Below, one piece after another: positions 43,270-52,142 of a stretch of DNA of 64,000 nt. Every line of letters starts with the position of its first letter. Positions within the stretch are counted from its first letter, which is position 1. The translations under genes and the position numbers were made by a program. Source of the stretch: Nibrella saemangeumensis (GTDB taxonomy: Bacteria > Bacteroidota > Bacteroidia > Cytophagales > Spirosomataceae); NCBI RefSeq assembly GCF_039541915.1, contig NZ_BAABHD010000024.1, positions 1 through 64,000 of the forward strand, in the 5' to 3' direction. Under the pieces are notes generated by a model. The model saw nothing but the letters and a program-made list of their open reading frames with translations, was not told the DNA's origin and searched no databases.

Positions 43270-45738
43270 ATGGAAGCATTCTTACTGGTTATTCTGCTCA
43301 TCCTGGTGCTGGTTATCAACAACCGGTTCGCTGGTATCAGACAATTACTTCAGCAACAAACCGATGATCTTGCCCGGCTCCGAACCGACTTTACGGCTTT
43401 CCGGACCCAGACAGGCCCGATGGCTGCTCCTCCGCCAGCTGCCGAACAAACCCTACCGGTAGCGCTTGAGCCCGAAATACCACCCGTTCCGGTCCCCGAA
43501 CCGGAGCCGTCCACTCCTCCGGTTGAAGCGGTGATGGAAGCGGCCGAACCACCGGCGATATTGCCTGAGCTGGTCGACATACCGGCGGAACCGGTTATGC
43601 AGGCAAATCCGGTTCCGCAACCCACGTTCATCCAGCGCTTTTTGCAGGCAAATCCGGATCTGGAGAAGTTTATCGGCGAGAACCTGATGAACAAGATCGG
43701 TATTGCCATTCTGGTGCTGGGGATCGGCTATTTTGTCAAGTTCGCCATCGACCAGCAGTGGATCAACGAGGTAGGCCGGGTATTTATCGGTATCCTGGCG
43801 GGGGGTGCCCTGATCGGGCTGGCGCACCGGCTCCGGCAGACGGTTCCGGCATTCAGTTCGGTGCTGGTGGGGGGCGGTCTGGCGGTGCTGTATTTCACCA
43901 TCGCCATTGCCTTCCACGAGTATGCGCTCTTCAGCCAGACCGTCGCCTTCGGGCTGATGGTGGTCATTACGGCGTTCTCTATCCTGCTGTCGGTGGCGTA
44001 CAACCGCGTCGAACTGGCCGTGGTGTCGCTGGTAGGCGGCTTTGCCACGCCCTTTATGGTCAGCACCGGCGCCGGCGACTACCGGATCCTGCTGACGTAT
44101 ATTCTGATCCTGGACGTGGGTATGCTGGTGCTGTCGTATATCCGCAAATGGAATCTGGTACACATTGTCGCCTACGCCTTTACGCTGCTGCTGTACGGTA
44201 GCTGGCTCGGCACGGCCGTGGTTGGCGAGACCAACGCGCCTTACCTGGGAGCTTTTATATACGGCACGGCCTACTACGGCATTTTTATGGCGATGAACAT
44301 CAGCTACAACCTCCGGTACAAAGCGACATTTTCGGTGCTGGAGATCATTCTGCTACTGAGCAATACGTTCTCGTACTACACCGCCGGTATGCTCATTCTG
44401 GCGAACATCGGCAAGGGATTGTACCAGGGGCTGTTTACCGTTGCGCTGGGTGTGGTCAACCTGGTACTGGCGTATAGTCTGTACCGTCGGGGGGGCGTCG
44501 ACCGCAACCTGATCTACCTGCTGATCGGGCTGGTCATTACGTTCGTCAGCCTGGCAATTCCGGTGCAACTGGAAGGTAACTTCATTACCATGTTCTGGGC
44601 GCTGGAAGCGGTGCTGCTGTTATGGTTTGCGCAGAAATCCGGCTTACGGCTCGTAGCCTCTGCATCAGTGATTGTGCTGGGTCTTATGCTCATCAGCCTG
44701 AGCATGGACTGGTCGGCGCTGTACGGTACGGCTACCAACCCTCCGCTGCCGATCCTGCTCAACAAAGCCTTTGTGACCAGCGTCATTTCGCTTATTGGTC
44801 TGGTGGCTACGCGCTGGCTGCTGAACACCCAGGATGCGCCATTTTCGTTCTGGACGGGCCAACTGGCGGTCGGGACCTACCGGCGGATCATCAGCTACCT
44901 CACCGGTGGTGCCATGTACCTCGCCGGCTCGCTGGAGCTGAACTATCAACTGATTACCGCCGTCGGCTTCGGACCGAACCGTACCATTGTAATGGGCAGT
45001 TATAATCTGCTCTTTATTATGGGCCTGCTGGTGCTGGCTCAACGAAACGGACAACGGAACAACCTGATGCGGGCAGCCGGGCTGGGCCTGCTGGGTATTG
45101 TGGCCTACCTGGTGGCGTTCAATCCAGCGGTGATGGTCTTGCTGAACAATTACTTCCTGTACACGGAAACCAGCTTCCTGGGCTTTCCAGTGCATTACGG
45201 AAGTGTAGTCCTTACGATGGGTATTGTTGCCTGGTTGGTCAGGAACCGTTCCCGACTGGAACCGCTGCCTCCGCGGGTGCTGCAACTATGGCCCTGGTTT
45301 GCGGGCTTTGTAGTACTGTACTTAGCCAGTTCGGAGCTGTTTACGCACGTTATCGTCTTCAATCTTTCGGATGCCGACAAAGCTGCGGCAGCGTCAAGCC
45401 CAGCCCAGCAACTGGTGGTCATCAACCGCTTTGATAACCTGCTGACCCAGACCAACAAGGTAGGACTACCCATCCTCTGGGGCATCTGCGCGTTTCTGTT
45501 CATGTGGGTGGGGCTAAACCGTAAGATCCGCCCGCTCCGGATCATGTCGCTCAGTCTGTTTGCGCTGACCTTGCTGAAGCTGTTCCTATACGACTTACAG
45601 GGTATTTCAGAAGGCGGCCGTATTGCCGCGTTCCTGTCGCTGGGCGTACTGCTGCTGACGATTTCGTTTATGTACCAGAAAATCCGGAAGCTCATCATGG
45701 CCGACGATGCCAATCCACCGCTGGTCCAATCTGAGTAA
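43270..45738 (+). CDS. DUF2339 family polytopic membrane protein
   Basis: The 822-residue protein opens with one TM helix and a coiled segment, then a Pro/Glu/Val-rich linker (about 60-110). Some 20 or more membrane helices follow, starting at FIGENLMNKIGIAILVLGIGYFVKFAIDQQW, the family's typical entry. The family is widespread and uncharacterised; some suggest a cell-envelope role. The next gene, 3 bp downstream, is DUF3999-like, a known partner of DUF2339, so the two probably form a membrane complex. Confidence 0.9.
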   Translation: MEAFLLVILLILVLVINNRFAGIRQLLQQQTDDLARLRTDFTAFRTQTGPMAAPPPAAEQTLPVALEPEIPPVPVPEPEPSTPPVEAVMEAAEPPAILPELVDIPAEPVMQANPVPQPTFIQRFLQANPDLEKFIGENLMNKIGIAILVLGIGYFVKFAIDQQWINEVGRVFIGILAGGALIGLAHRLRQTVPAFSSVLVGGGLAVLYFTIAIAFHEYALFSQTVAFGLMVVITAFSILLSVAYNRVELAVVSLVGGFATPFMVSTGAGDYRILLTYILILDVGMLVLSYIRKWNLVHIVAYAFTLLLYGSWLGTAVVGETNAPYLGAFIYGTAYYGIFMAMNISYNLRYKATFSVLEIILLLSNTFSYYTAGMLILANIGKGLYQGLFTVALGVVNLVLAYSLYRRGGVDRNLIYLLIGLVITFVSLAIPVQLEGNFITMFWALEAVLLLWFAQKSGLRLVASASVIVLGLMLISLSMDWSALYGTATNPPLPILLNKAFVTSVISLIGLVATRWLLNTQDAPFSFWTGQLAVGTYRRIISYLTGGAMYLAGSLELNYQLITAVGFGPNRTIVMGSYNLLFIMGLLVLAQRNGQRNNLMRAAGLGLLGIVAYLVAFNPAVMVLLNNYFLYTETSFLGFPVHYGSVVLTMGIVAWLVRNRSRLEPLPPRVLQLWPWFAGFVVLYLASSELFTHVIVFNLSDADKAAAASSPAQQLVVINRFDNLLTQTNKVGLPILWGICAFLFMWVGLNRKIRPLRIMSLSLFALTLLKLFLYDLQGISEGGRIAAFLSLGVLLLTISFMYQKIRKLIMADDANPPLVQSE

Positions 45739-45741
45739 ACC

Positions 45742-46977
45742 ATGCAAAAATACGTTTGGGTGACGTTGATTTTTTTGCTGGCCGGCTGGTCAGTAAGTTG
45801 GGGGCAGTCGTTCCGGATGGAAGCCCGCGTCCAGCCGGTGACGCAGTCGGGCTACTACCGGATCCTGCTCCCACCCGCCGTAGTGGGTGCGCTCAACCAT
45901 ACCCTTACCAACATCCGGCTGTATGATGCGAAAAAGCGGGAAGTGCCTTATCTGCTTACCCACCAGTTGCCCAGGCAGCAGACGCAGCTTAAACCCCTGC
46001 CGGTCATCAGCAGGATCGCCATACCCGGCGGCACAACCACCCTTGTGGTGCGCAACGCAGCCAGGAACCCGATCAGTGCGTTGGGGCTGACCATCAAAAA
46101 CTCGAATGTCACTAAACAGGCCCAACTCAGCGGCAGCAACGATACCCGCGTCTGGTACGCCATTGAGGACGATTACCGGCTGACACCGGCCCGGAGTGAC
46201 AGCACTACCTCAGCAGTGAAGACCCTTGATTTTCCGTTGAGTGATTACGAATACTACCGGCTGGCGATTAACGACTCGCTAACCGCCCCGTTGAACATCC
46301 TGAATGCAGGCCTGTTTACCAGCCGGCAGGAAACCGGTACGTATTCGGCGTTGTCCGGAGGAGCTGTTTTCCAACGCGACAGCAGCCGTCAGAAACGCAG
46401 CTATGTCCGACTGAGCCTGCCTGACACGGTTCGGGTGGATAAGCTGACATTGGTGGTGCAGTCGCCGGGGCCATACCGGCGCAGTGCAGCCGTGGCGGTT
46501 CTCCGTCCCCAGCGAAGAGTACACAGGCGACCGGAGCCGGTTTTTGAAACAGTCCGGACTTTTGAACTTAGCTCAACGGGTGACCAGACGGTGCATTTGT
46601 CTGGTGTACGGGCAAAAGACCTCTATGTGGTGATCGATAATCAGGATAGTTCACCGTTGCTTATCAGCGCCGTAAAGGCGTATCAGGCCGACGTTTACCT
46701 GATTGCCCGGCTAGTAGCAGGTACCTCGTATCAACTACGCTTTGGCAACCCGACACTCGCGGCCCCGGTCTATGATCTGGCGTACTTCAAAGATAGCATT
46801 CCGGGCAATCTGCCGGTTGTTAAGTTGGCTGACGTCAGTACGCAGGCGGCAGGACGAGTTGACAATCCGTCCTTTTTCAGCCGGCCGTGGTTACTCTGGC
46901 TGGCGCTGGGACTCGTGCTGGTACTGCTCAGTTTTCTGTCGTACCGAATGCTGACCGAAATGGGCAAAGGGAGTTGA
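45742..46977 (+). CDS. DUF3999-like exported membrane-anchored protein
   Basis: The 411-residue protein has a signal peptide (VTLIFLLAGWSVSWGQ), a long beta-rich periplasmic part (VGALNHTLTNIRLYDAKKREVPYLL, GDDYRLTPAR-like strands) and one C-terminal TM helix (LLWLALGLVLVLLSFLSY) before a short cytoplasmic tail. This matches DUF3999, which is commonly encoded next to DUF2339. The gap to the preceding gene is 3 bp. The role is unknown. Confidence 0.84.
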   Translation: MQKYVWVTLIFLLAGWSVSWGQSFRMEARVQPVTQSGYYRILLPPAVVGALNHTLTNIRLYDAKKREVPYLLTHQLPRQQTQLKPLPVISRIAIPGGTTTLVVRNAARNPISALGLTIKNSNVTKQAQLSGSNDTRVWYAIEDDYRLTPARSDSTTSAVKTLDFPLSDYEYYRLAINDSLTAPLNILNAGLFTSRQETGTYSALSGGAVFQRDSSRQKRSYVRLSLPDTVRVDKLTLVVQSPGPYRRSAAVAVLRPQRRVHRRPEPVFETVRTFELSSTGDQTVHLSGVRAKDLYVVIDNQDSSPLLISAVKAYQADVYLIARLVAGTSYQLRFGNPTLAAPVYDLAYFKDSIPGNLPVVKLADVSTQAAGRVDNPSFFSRPWLLWLALGLVLVLLSFLSYRMLTEMGKGS

Positions 46978-46995
46978 GCCGGTCTACCCGGTGAA

Positions 46996-47026
46996 TTGGT
47001 CGATTTAGGGTAATTGATTAACTTTG
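46996..47026 (+). promoter_or_regulatory. Promoter of the LytS-type kinase gene
   Basis: TTG (46996-46998), 20 nt, TAACTTTG (47019-47026), a full TAnnTTTG match, lies 27 bp before the ATG at 47054. TACCC and TAGGGTA occur nearby but do not form the palindrome seen at other sites. Confidence 0.7.
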
Positions 47027-47053
47027 GAGATGTAGTCTGCGTACCGTCCGGAC

Positions 47054-48160
47054 ATGCATACCCCTTTGGTTAACCTAAACGATAAATGGCTTCGCATCAT
47101 CGGCATCGGATCGATCGTGCTTGTCAACGTCTTTATCAACCAGTTTCTCCGGCAATCGCTCACCGGGCTTTTTGTGCTGCGCTTACTGGTTACGGTCACC
47201 GCCATCACCATCATCTGGCATGTCAACCGCTTTATCATTTTCCGGTTTCGCCAGAAGTACATAAAGCGTCTCCAGCCGCTGTTGCGGCTGACAGTTACTT
47301 TTGGCGTTGGGGTAGCCGTCACCACCCTCATGCTTTGGGTGGCTAACCTGACCGGTTATTTGCTGAAGGGGAAGACGGTGTACGAATTTATAAATGCTTC
47401 CCCGGCTACCCTTTACATTAACAAGCAGAAGTTTACCCTCTCGTTTTACGGAGCGGATTTCTTTCAGGCAACTACCACCTTTCTGCTGTTTCTGGCCATC
47501 TACGAATCCTTATTTTTTGCCAAAGAGTCACGGGAAGCGAACCGGCGTTTACAGCAGGCCGAACGGGAGAAGGAAGCTCTCGAAAAAGCCAATCTGCACA
47601 GCCAATTGGAAGCCCTGAAGCAGCAGGTGAATCCGCATTTTCTGTTCAACAGCCTCAACTCGCTGATTTCCCTCATCGGCGAAAACCCCGCCCAGGCCGA
47701 ACGTTTCGCCGAAGAACTCAGCACGGTATACCGCTACCTGCTTCGCTCCAACGAGCAGAACCTGACACCACTGGCTACGGAGTTAGAGTTTATCCAGTCG
47801 TACTACCACCTGCTGCAAACCCGCCACGGTGCCGGGTTGAACCTGGTGGTGCAGGTGGATAAGCAATTCGAAAAATATCAGCTGCCTCCGCTAACGCTCC
47901 AACTGCTGGTGGAGAATGCCGTGAAGCACAACATGATCCTCGCCGAAAAGCCCCTGACGGTCGAAATCACCACGGATGCCGCCAACCGGCTGATCGTCAG
48001 AAATACCCTCCAGCGTAAAAACGGCCGCGTCGTCTCCAACGGCGTCGGGCTGAGTAACATCCTGACCAAATACCGGGTGCTGGGCCAGCCGGCTCCGCAG
48101 GTACAGGAAGACAACGGCCAGTTTGTCGTAACCCTGCCGCTGGTAGAGCAGCCGGGTTGA
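47054..48160 (+). CDS. LytS/YehU-type sensor histidine kinase, orphan
   Basis: The 368-residue protein has four TM helices in the first 165 residues, a coiled segment (QQAEREKEALEKANLHSQLEALKQQ), then the His_kinase signature VNPHFLFNSLNSLISLIG with the phospho-His, and an HATPase-like end (LPPLTLQLLVENAVKHNM, GVGLSNI). Such kinases usually phosphorylate LytTR-type regulators, often encoded next door. None is present here, so its partner is elsewhere. A repeat with hairpin ends begins 2 bp after its stop. Confidence 0.92.
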   Translation: MHTPLVNLNDKWLRIIGIGSIVLVNVFINQFLRQSLTGLFVLRLLVTVTAITIIWHVNRFIIFRFRQKYIKRLQPLLRLTVTFGVGVAVTTLMLWVANLTGYLLKGKTVYEFINASPATLYINKQKFTLSFYGADFFQATTTFLLFLAIYESLFFAKESREANRRLQQAEREKEALEKANLHSQLEALKQQVNPHFLFNSLNSLISLIGENPAQAERFAEELSTVYRYLLRSNEQNLTPLATELEFIQSYYHLLQTRHGAGLNLVVQVDKQFEKYQLPPLTLQLLVENAVKHNMILAEKPLTVEITTDAANRLIVRNTLQRKNGRVVSNGVGLSNILTKYRVLGQPAPQVQEDNGQFVVTLPLVEQPG

Positions 48161-48161
48161 C

Positions 48162-48298
48162 GCTCGTCCGCGTTTGCAACGCGAGACGGACGAGAATCGC
48201 GATTGTATCGTGAGTAGAATTAAGTCTTTTGATCCATTCTTTTAACGCGCGTCGCAGACGCGCACCTCGTCCGTCTCGCATTACAAATGCGGACGAGC
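48162..48298. repeat. 137-bp intergenic repeat with 33-nt inverted hairpin ends (copy 1)
   Basis: The left end 48162-48194 and right end 48266-48298 are imperfect inverted copies, both starting with GCTCGTCC when read inward, and each folds into its own hairpin. The core includes ACGCGCGTCGCAGACGCG. Two more copies lie at 51212-51351 and 51967-52106 with the same architecture. Loop and inner-stem bases differ in a compensatory way. Confidence 0.8.
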
Positions 48299-48326
48299 GG
48301 GGTGCGGGGGTAGCGCCGGCCCTGCC

Positions 48327-49505
48327 TTAGAACGCATCCATCATGCGGAAGTAGAAATTGGCGGTCTGGTTGGAGTTTACCGCCAGGTCGAAGCGGGCGT
48401 AGAGGTTCTTTTTGCGGTTCATCAGCACCCGCAGGCCGGCTCCGCCCGAATACCGGGTGGTCTCCAGCGTAAAGTTACGCATCTGATCGGCGACGCCCCC
48501 GGCCGCGACAAACACCGCCCCTACCAGAAATCGGTTCAGCGTCCGCCGGTACTCAGTCTGCGCCGACCATAATTGCCGGTCACGGTACCGCCCCAGCACA
48601 AACCCGCGCATCATATTGGGTCCACCCAGCCGGGGCAGTTCCCGCAGCGGGACCGTACCCGCCGTAAAATGCCCGATCACCTGAAACGCCACCAACTGAT
48701 TCCGGGGCAGAGGCACATACCGGCGCAGGTCAACCGTCTGTTCCGTGTACTGGTACTGACTACCCAGGTCACAGAAGTGAGTCTGCAAAGCCCACTCGGC
48801 ATACCATCCCTGCGTTGGGCTGAATGGATTGTTGCGGTAATCGGCCAGGAGCGTCGGTCCCAGGCCGGAGACGATGCTTCGCCGGCTGCCGGGTATATCT
48901 TCCGATAAAGCGGGTGGCTCGGCGGTACGCAGCCGCTGGGTTTCGCTGTACTGGTAACCCAGGCCGGCAAAAAAACGGCCGGCTACCCGGCGCCACATCC
49001 GGTGCTGCAGATACCAGCGTTCGTACAATATATCGTTGTAGCTCCGTTCCGAAACGGTCTGATTACCGATACCCCAGTAATATTCTGAATAATCCTGGTA
49101 ACCACCCCTACCCCGCTGGATGTAGGTTTCGCCGGGGCTATAAATCTGCCAGACACCCTCCAGCGTCAGCTGCCGGCGCACACTGTAGAGGGCCTGCATA
49201 TAGGCATACGAATCCCGCGTGGTGGCCAACAGGGAGTCGGACATACCCCGGGCCATCCGGCGTTGCACCAGCCGCTCACTACCAGCCGTATTAAAGAAAT
49301 AATCAAGGGCCAGGCCCCCTTTCAGGCCGGTTTCGGGGCTCGACTGCAGCACCGGCAAAGGCACAAAGCGCAGGTTTCGGCTGGTCAGCGAGTCAGGATT
49401 AAATCGTTGCCAGAAGGAACGGGAATTGGGCGACTGCGCCAGGGACGTCTGCCCAACGAGCAAAAACAGAAAAAGGCCGCAGCCTTTCCAGACAACAGAT
49501 TGCAT
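48327..49505 (-). CDS. BamA/TamA-family outer-membrane barrel protein
   Basis: The 392-residue protein has a signal peptide (GLFLFLLVGQTSLAQ) and a barrel resembling the surface-antigen/BamA C-terminal domain, with GLKGGLALDYFFNT near the start, LLADYRNNPFSPTQGWYAEW, RELPRLGGPNMMRGFVLGRYRD (the L6-like loop with RG) and a final strand ending MMDAF. No POTRA repeats are seen, and the length is about half that of BamA, so it is probably a surface-antigen-type barrel with a transport or lipid role. It stands alone. Confidence 0.85.
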   Translation of the reverse strand: MQSVVWKGCGLFLFLLVGQTSLAQSPNSRSFWQRFNPDSLTSRNLRFVPLPVLQSSPETGLKGGLALDYFFNTAGSERLVQRRMARGMSDSLLATTRDSYAYMQALYSVRRQLTLEGVWQIYSPGETYIQRGRGGYQDYSEYYWGIGNQTVSERSYNDILYERWYLQHRMWRRVAGRFFAGLGYQYSETQRLRTAEPPALSEDIPGSRRSIVSGLGPTLLADYRNNPFSPTQGWYAEWALQTHFCDLGSQYQYTEQTVDLRRYVPLPRNQLVAFQVIGHFTAGTVPLRELPRLGGPNMMRGFVLGRYRDRQLWSAQTEYRRTLNRFLVGAVFVAAGGVADQMRNFTLETTRYSGGAGLRVLMNRKKNLYARFDLAVNSNQTANFYFRMMDAF

Positions 49506-49642
49506 GGTTACCGATCAGGTCGTGACATGGTGGTTCAGCAGGTACAGGGGCTGATCGCCTGACCCGGTAAACGGATTGACAATCAACTTATAACGCTACT
49601 GAGAATCTATAACGGATCGTTGCAGGAAAAAGTTAGAAGTAC

Positions 49643-50677
49643 TCAGTTAAACGAAATTTCCTGCGTCAGATACGTCTGACCGTTATTGCCGTTGATGCGG
49701 ACCGTTGCCGTTAGGGGTTTGCGGTTCCAGTCGATACTGATCAGGGTATAATTGAGGTCGAATACCACATGGCCTACCCGCAGACGGTTCAGTTCTTCAA
49801 CCCGTCGGGTGGTGGTGTGGCTGATGCCGCTGCTGGTGATGTCGTACAGATCGTAGCCCAGACCAGGCACGCTGATTTTAGAAACTTCGGCGATATGCCG
49901 GTCGCCACTCATCAGGATAGCCCCTTTCGGTTTGGTACGGCCGAGCAGATCCAGAAAACGCTGGCGGGCTGTGGGGAAGTTGCCCCATTTTTCGTAGATA
50001 TGGTCGTTGGCCAGAATCTGAATGCCGGAGCCGATCAGGTGAACATCGGCGTCGGAGTTGGTCAGCTCTTTCTCCAGCCACTGCCACTGCGTTTCACCCA
50101 GAATGTCGCCCGACGGATTAGGGACATTGTCCTTGCCGTTTGCCCCCTTCTTCAACGGATCGCGGAAGTAACGGCCGTCGAGCAGAATCACCTTTACCCG
50201 CTGTCCTTTCGGGCCAAAGACGTGGGCCGAGTAAGCGCCCTCCTGCTTCCGCAACGGACTGCCGGCGGGCACATCGAGGAAGTCGAACAGGATCTGCTGA
50301 CTTTCTTTCCGGCGCGGGTATTCCTTACCGCCATCGTTGACGCCATAATCGTGATCGTCCCAGACCCCTATAATCCTGGCGTTCTGACGCAGCTGCTGGT
50401 AGTTCGGATTGGCTTTCTGACTGTTATATTTAGCCCGGAGCGTATCCATGTTTTCGGTATCGCCGTAGACATTATCGCCGAGCCAGATCCAGACGTCCGG
50501 TTTCTGAGCCACAATATCATCCCACAGCACCTGTGGTAGTTTGTGATCGTCGCACGAGCCGAAGGCAATGGTTGAAACAGGTTGCTGGCTCTGGGTAGCG
50601 AACGAACTGGTTTTGGGCGTACGGCAGCCGGCCAGCAGCAGGCACCCAACAGACAACGGCAGTAGAAGCTTTCTCAT
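49643..50677 (-). CDS. PhoD-like alkaline phosphatase lipoprotein
   Basis: From ATG 50677 the protein has 344 residues with a lipoprotein signal (LLLPLSVGCLLLAGC). The PhoD-like metallophosphatase motifs are FGSCDDHK, WIWLGDNVYGD, GVWDDHDYGVNDGG and LMSGDRHIAEVS. It hydrolyses phosphate mono- or diesters in the periplasm using Ca/Fe or similar metals. The upstream ATG at 50743 adds 22 residues in front of the signal and is unlikely. The gene stands alone. Confidence 0.92.
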   Translation of the reverse strand: MRKLLLPLSVGCLLLAGCRTPKTSSFATQSQQPVSTIAFGSCDDHKLPQVLWDDIVAQKPDVWIWLGDNVYGDTENMDTLRAKYNSQKANPNYQQLRQNARIIGVWDDHDYGVNDGGKEYPRRKESQQILFDFLDVPAGSPLRKQEGAYSAHVFGPKGQRVKVILLDGRYFRDPLKKGANGKDNVPNPSGDILGETQWQWLEKELTNSDADVHLIGSGIQILANDHIYEKWGNFPTARQRFLDLLGRTKPKGAILMSGDRHIAEVSKISVPGLGYDLYDITSSGISHTTTRRVEELNRLRVGHVVFDLNYTLISIDWNRKPLTATVRINGNNGQTYLTQEISFN

Positions 50678-50828
50678 GATCAGGGAGTATAATGTCGATG
50701 AGCCAGTCAGTGTAGGCCCGGTAGTGGCTGCAAAATTCGGCATCAGAATCGCGATTTCAATGGTATTTTTGCTTTAGCCGTTAATTTTCACCGTTTCTTT
50801 ACATCTGAACCGGCGCACCCTGTCAGCT

Positions 50829-51209
50829 ATGCCGCGAAATCTATCGTTTCTGATTGGGCCAGAGCTTTTCTGGCTGCTTATGCTGGGCGGAGCGACGCTG
50901 CTGGCCCAGGCCAATGTGCCACCGTCGAAAGCGGTCGAAGCCTTTATGGAGAATCTGGCCTGGTATGTGCCTCTGGCTGCATTGCTGCTGTTTGGGCTGT
51001 GGCTGATACCGGGTGTGGAAACGAACTGGCTGCTGCTGCGGGTCTGGATAGCGTCGATACTGGGCGCTCATTACTCCCTGGAGAAAGCCCTGAGCGCCCA
51101 TAGTGAACAGGGACCCGGCGTCGGTACCGTCTATATTGCCGGCATGAGCTTCCTGTTCTTTGTGCTGATCGTAGGCACAATCGTCGTGCTTATCTTTTTT
51201 CGGAAATAG
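50829..51209 (+). CDS. Hypothetical small membrane protein
   Basis: The 126-residue protein has three or four TM helices (LSFLIGPELFWLLMLGGATLL, VPLAALLLFGLWLIPG, FLFFVLIVGTIVVLIFF) and a short loop with HSEQGPGVG. No family is recognised. It starts 85 bp past the upstream end of the divergent PhoD-like gene (measured from 50743) and ends 2 bp before a repeat. Confidence 0.72.
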   Translation: MPRNLSFLIGPELFWLLMLGGATLLAQANVPPSKAVEAFMENLAWYVPLAALLLFGLWLIPGVETNWLLLRVWIASILGAHYSLEKALSAHSEQGPGVGTVYIAGMSFLFFVLIVGTIVVLIFFRK

Positions 51210-51211
51210 CC

Positions 51212-51351
51212 GCTCGCCCGCGATTATATCGCGTGGCGGGCGAGATTCGCCGGTCCGCCGGTGCGGTTTGTAACGCGATGAAAGCACAAAAATTGACCAT
51301 CGCGTCACAGACGCGAACCTCGCCCGTCGCCCGACACAGTCGGGAAGGAGC
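51212..51351. repeat. 140-bp intergenic repeat with 33-nt hairpin ends (copy 2)
   Basis: Left end 51212-51244 (GCTCGCCCGCG...) and right end 51319-51351. The core shares 69 bp (51237-51305) with copy 3 at 51992-52060 with two differences. The left end is the exact reverse complement of the right end of copy 3 (52074-52106). The right end touches the last base of the gene at 51351. Confidence 0.85.
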
Positions 51352-51875
51352 TATATTTGATCGGAGGACATTGTCAGGGTGCCCGTGGGTAAGACGGTAT
51401 ATATCGCCTGAGAATAGACATTGTTCCCCTCCTCATCAATGGATGTAGTCCGGACAATGGCCTTTTGCTGCCGGTTCAGCCAGGTGGTCACCGTTTGGCT
51501 CATGCCTTCGTCATTATCATAGTAAACCATCTGCTCCGGCAGCGGTTCTTCACTATCCCGGCTAATGGGCACCAGCCAGCCGATCGATTCATGAGCGTAC
51601 AGGCGACCGACCAGCACCAGGTAAAACGCATCGGTAGCCGCTAAGGTGTCGGCCGTGTAGAACATCCCTTTAGCGTTTGTCATCTGGCCGACATCCTGTC
51701 GGCTGACGGGCAGAAGCACGGGGTCGAAGCGGGAACCCTTACGCAATTGGTCTTCGTCGATAATCAGCGTATCGATCGTCGGCGTCCCGGCATGTTTTGT
51801 TTGGGAATCGGTCTGGCCGCAGGATAGCAGCAACCAACTCAAAGCGAGGAATAGCCCTAAACTGAATAGATTCAT
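51351..51875 (-). CDS. Hypothetical lipoprotein
   Basis: From ATG 51875 the protein has 174 residues with a lipoprotein signal (LGLFLALSWLLLSC). The mature part is mainly beta with SRFDPVLLPVSRQDVGQM and YYDNDEGMSQTVTTWLNRQQ; no family is recognised. It lies between two copies of the hairpin-ended repeat, and its stop codon abuts copy 2. An upstream start at 51899 is possible. Confidence 0.72.
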   Translation of the reverse strand: MNLFSLGLFLALSWLLLSCGQTDSQTKHAGTPTIDTLIIDEDQLRKGSRFDPVLLPVSRQDVGQMTNAKGMFYTADTLAATDAFYLVLVGRLYAHESIGWLVPISRDSEEPLPEQMVYYDNDEGMSQTVTTWLNRQQKAIVRTTSIDEEGNNVYSQAIYTVLPTGTLTMSSDQI

Positions 51876-51966
51876 GGCGACAGCAAATAGACCAGGCATT
51901 TTTTAACAAAAATAGAAATTCTAACTGGCGAAGCACCGTTCGCCCGCGATTGTATCCATTGCCATT

Positions 51967-52106
51967 GCTCGTCCTCGACTGTGTCGAGAGACGGGCGAGG
52001 TTCGCCGGTCCGCCGGTGCGGTTTGTAACGCGATGAAAGCACAAAAATTGACTATCGCGTTTGTAACGCGAACCTCGCCCGCCACGCGATATAATCGCGG
52101 GCGAGC
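51967..52106. repeat. 140-bp intergenic repeat with 33-nt hairpin ends (copy 3)
   Basis: Left end 51967-51999 (GCTCGTCCTCGA...) and right end 52074-52106. A further partial left-end fragment lies at 51939-51959, as if one copy inserted into or beside another. The left hairpin stem TCGA/TCGA replaces the CGCG/CGCG seen in other copies, so pairing is kept while sequence changes. Confidence 0.85.
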
Positions 52107-52142
52107 AACAGCAAGCAACGAGCAGCGCACGACCAGACAAAC

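Noticed and set aside
48162..52106. CRISPR array made of the hairpin repeats
   Set aside because: Only three units, kilobases apart, with no regular spacers and no cas genes.
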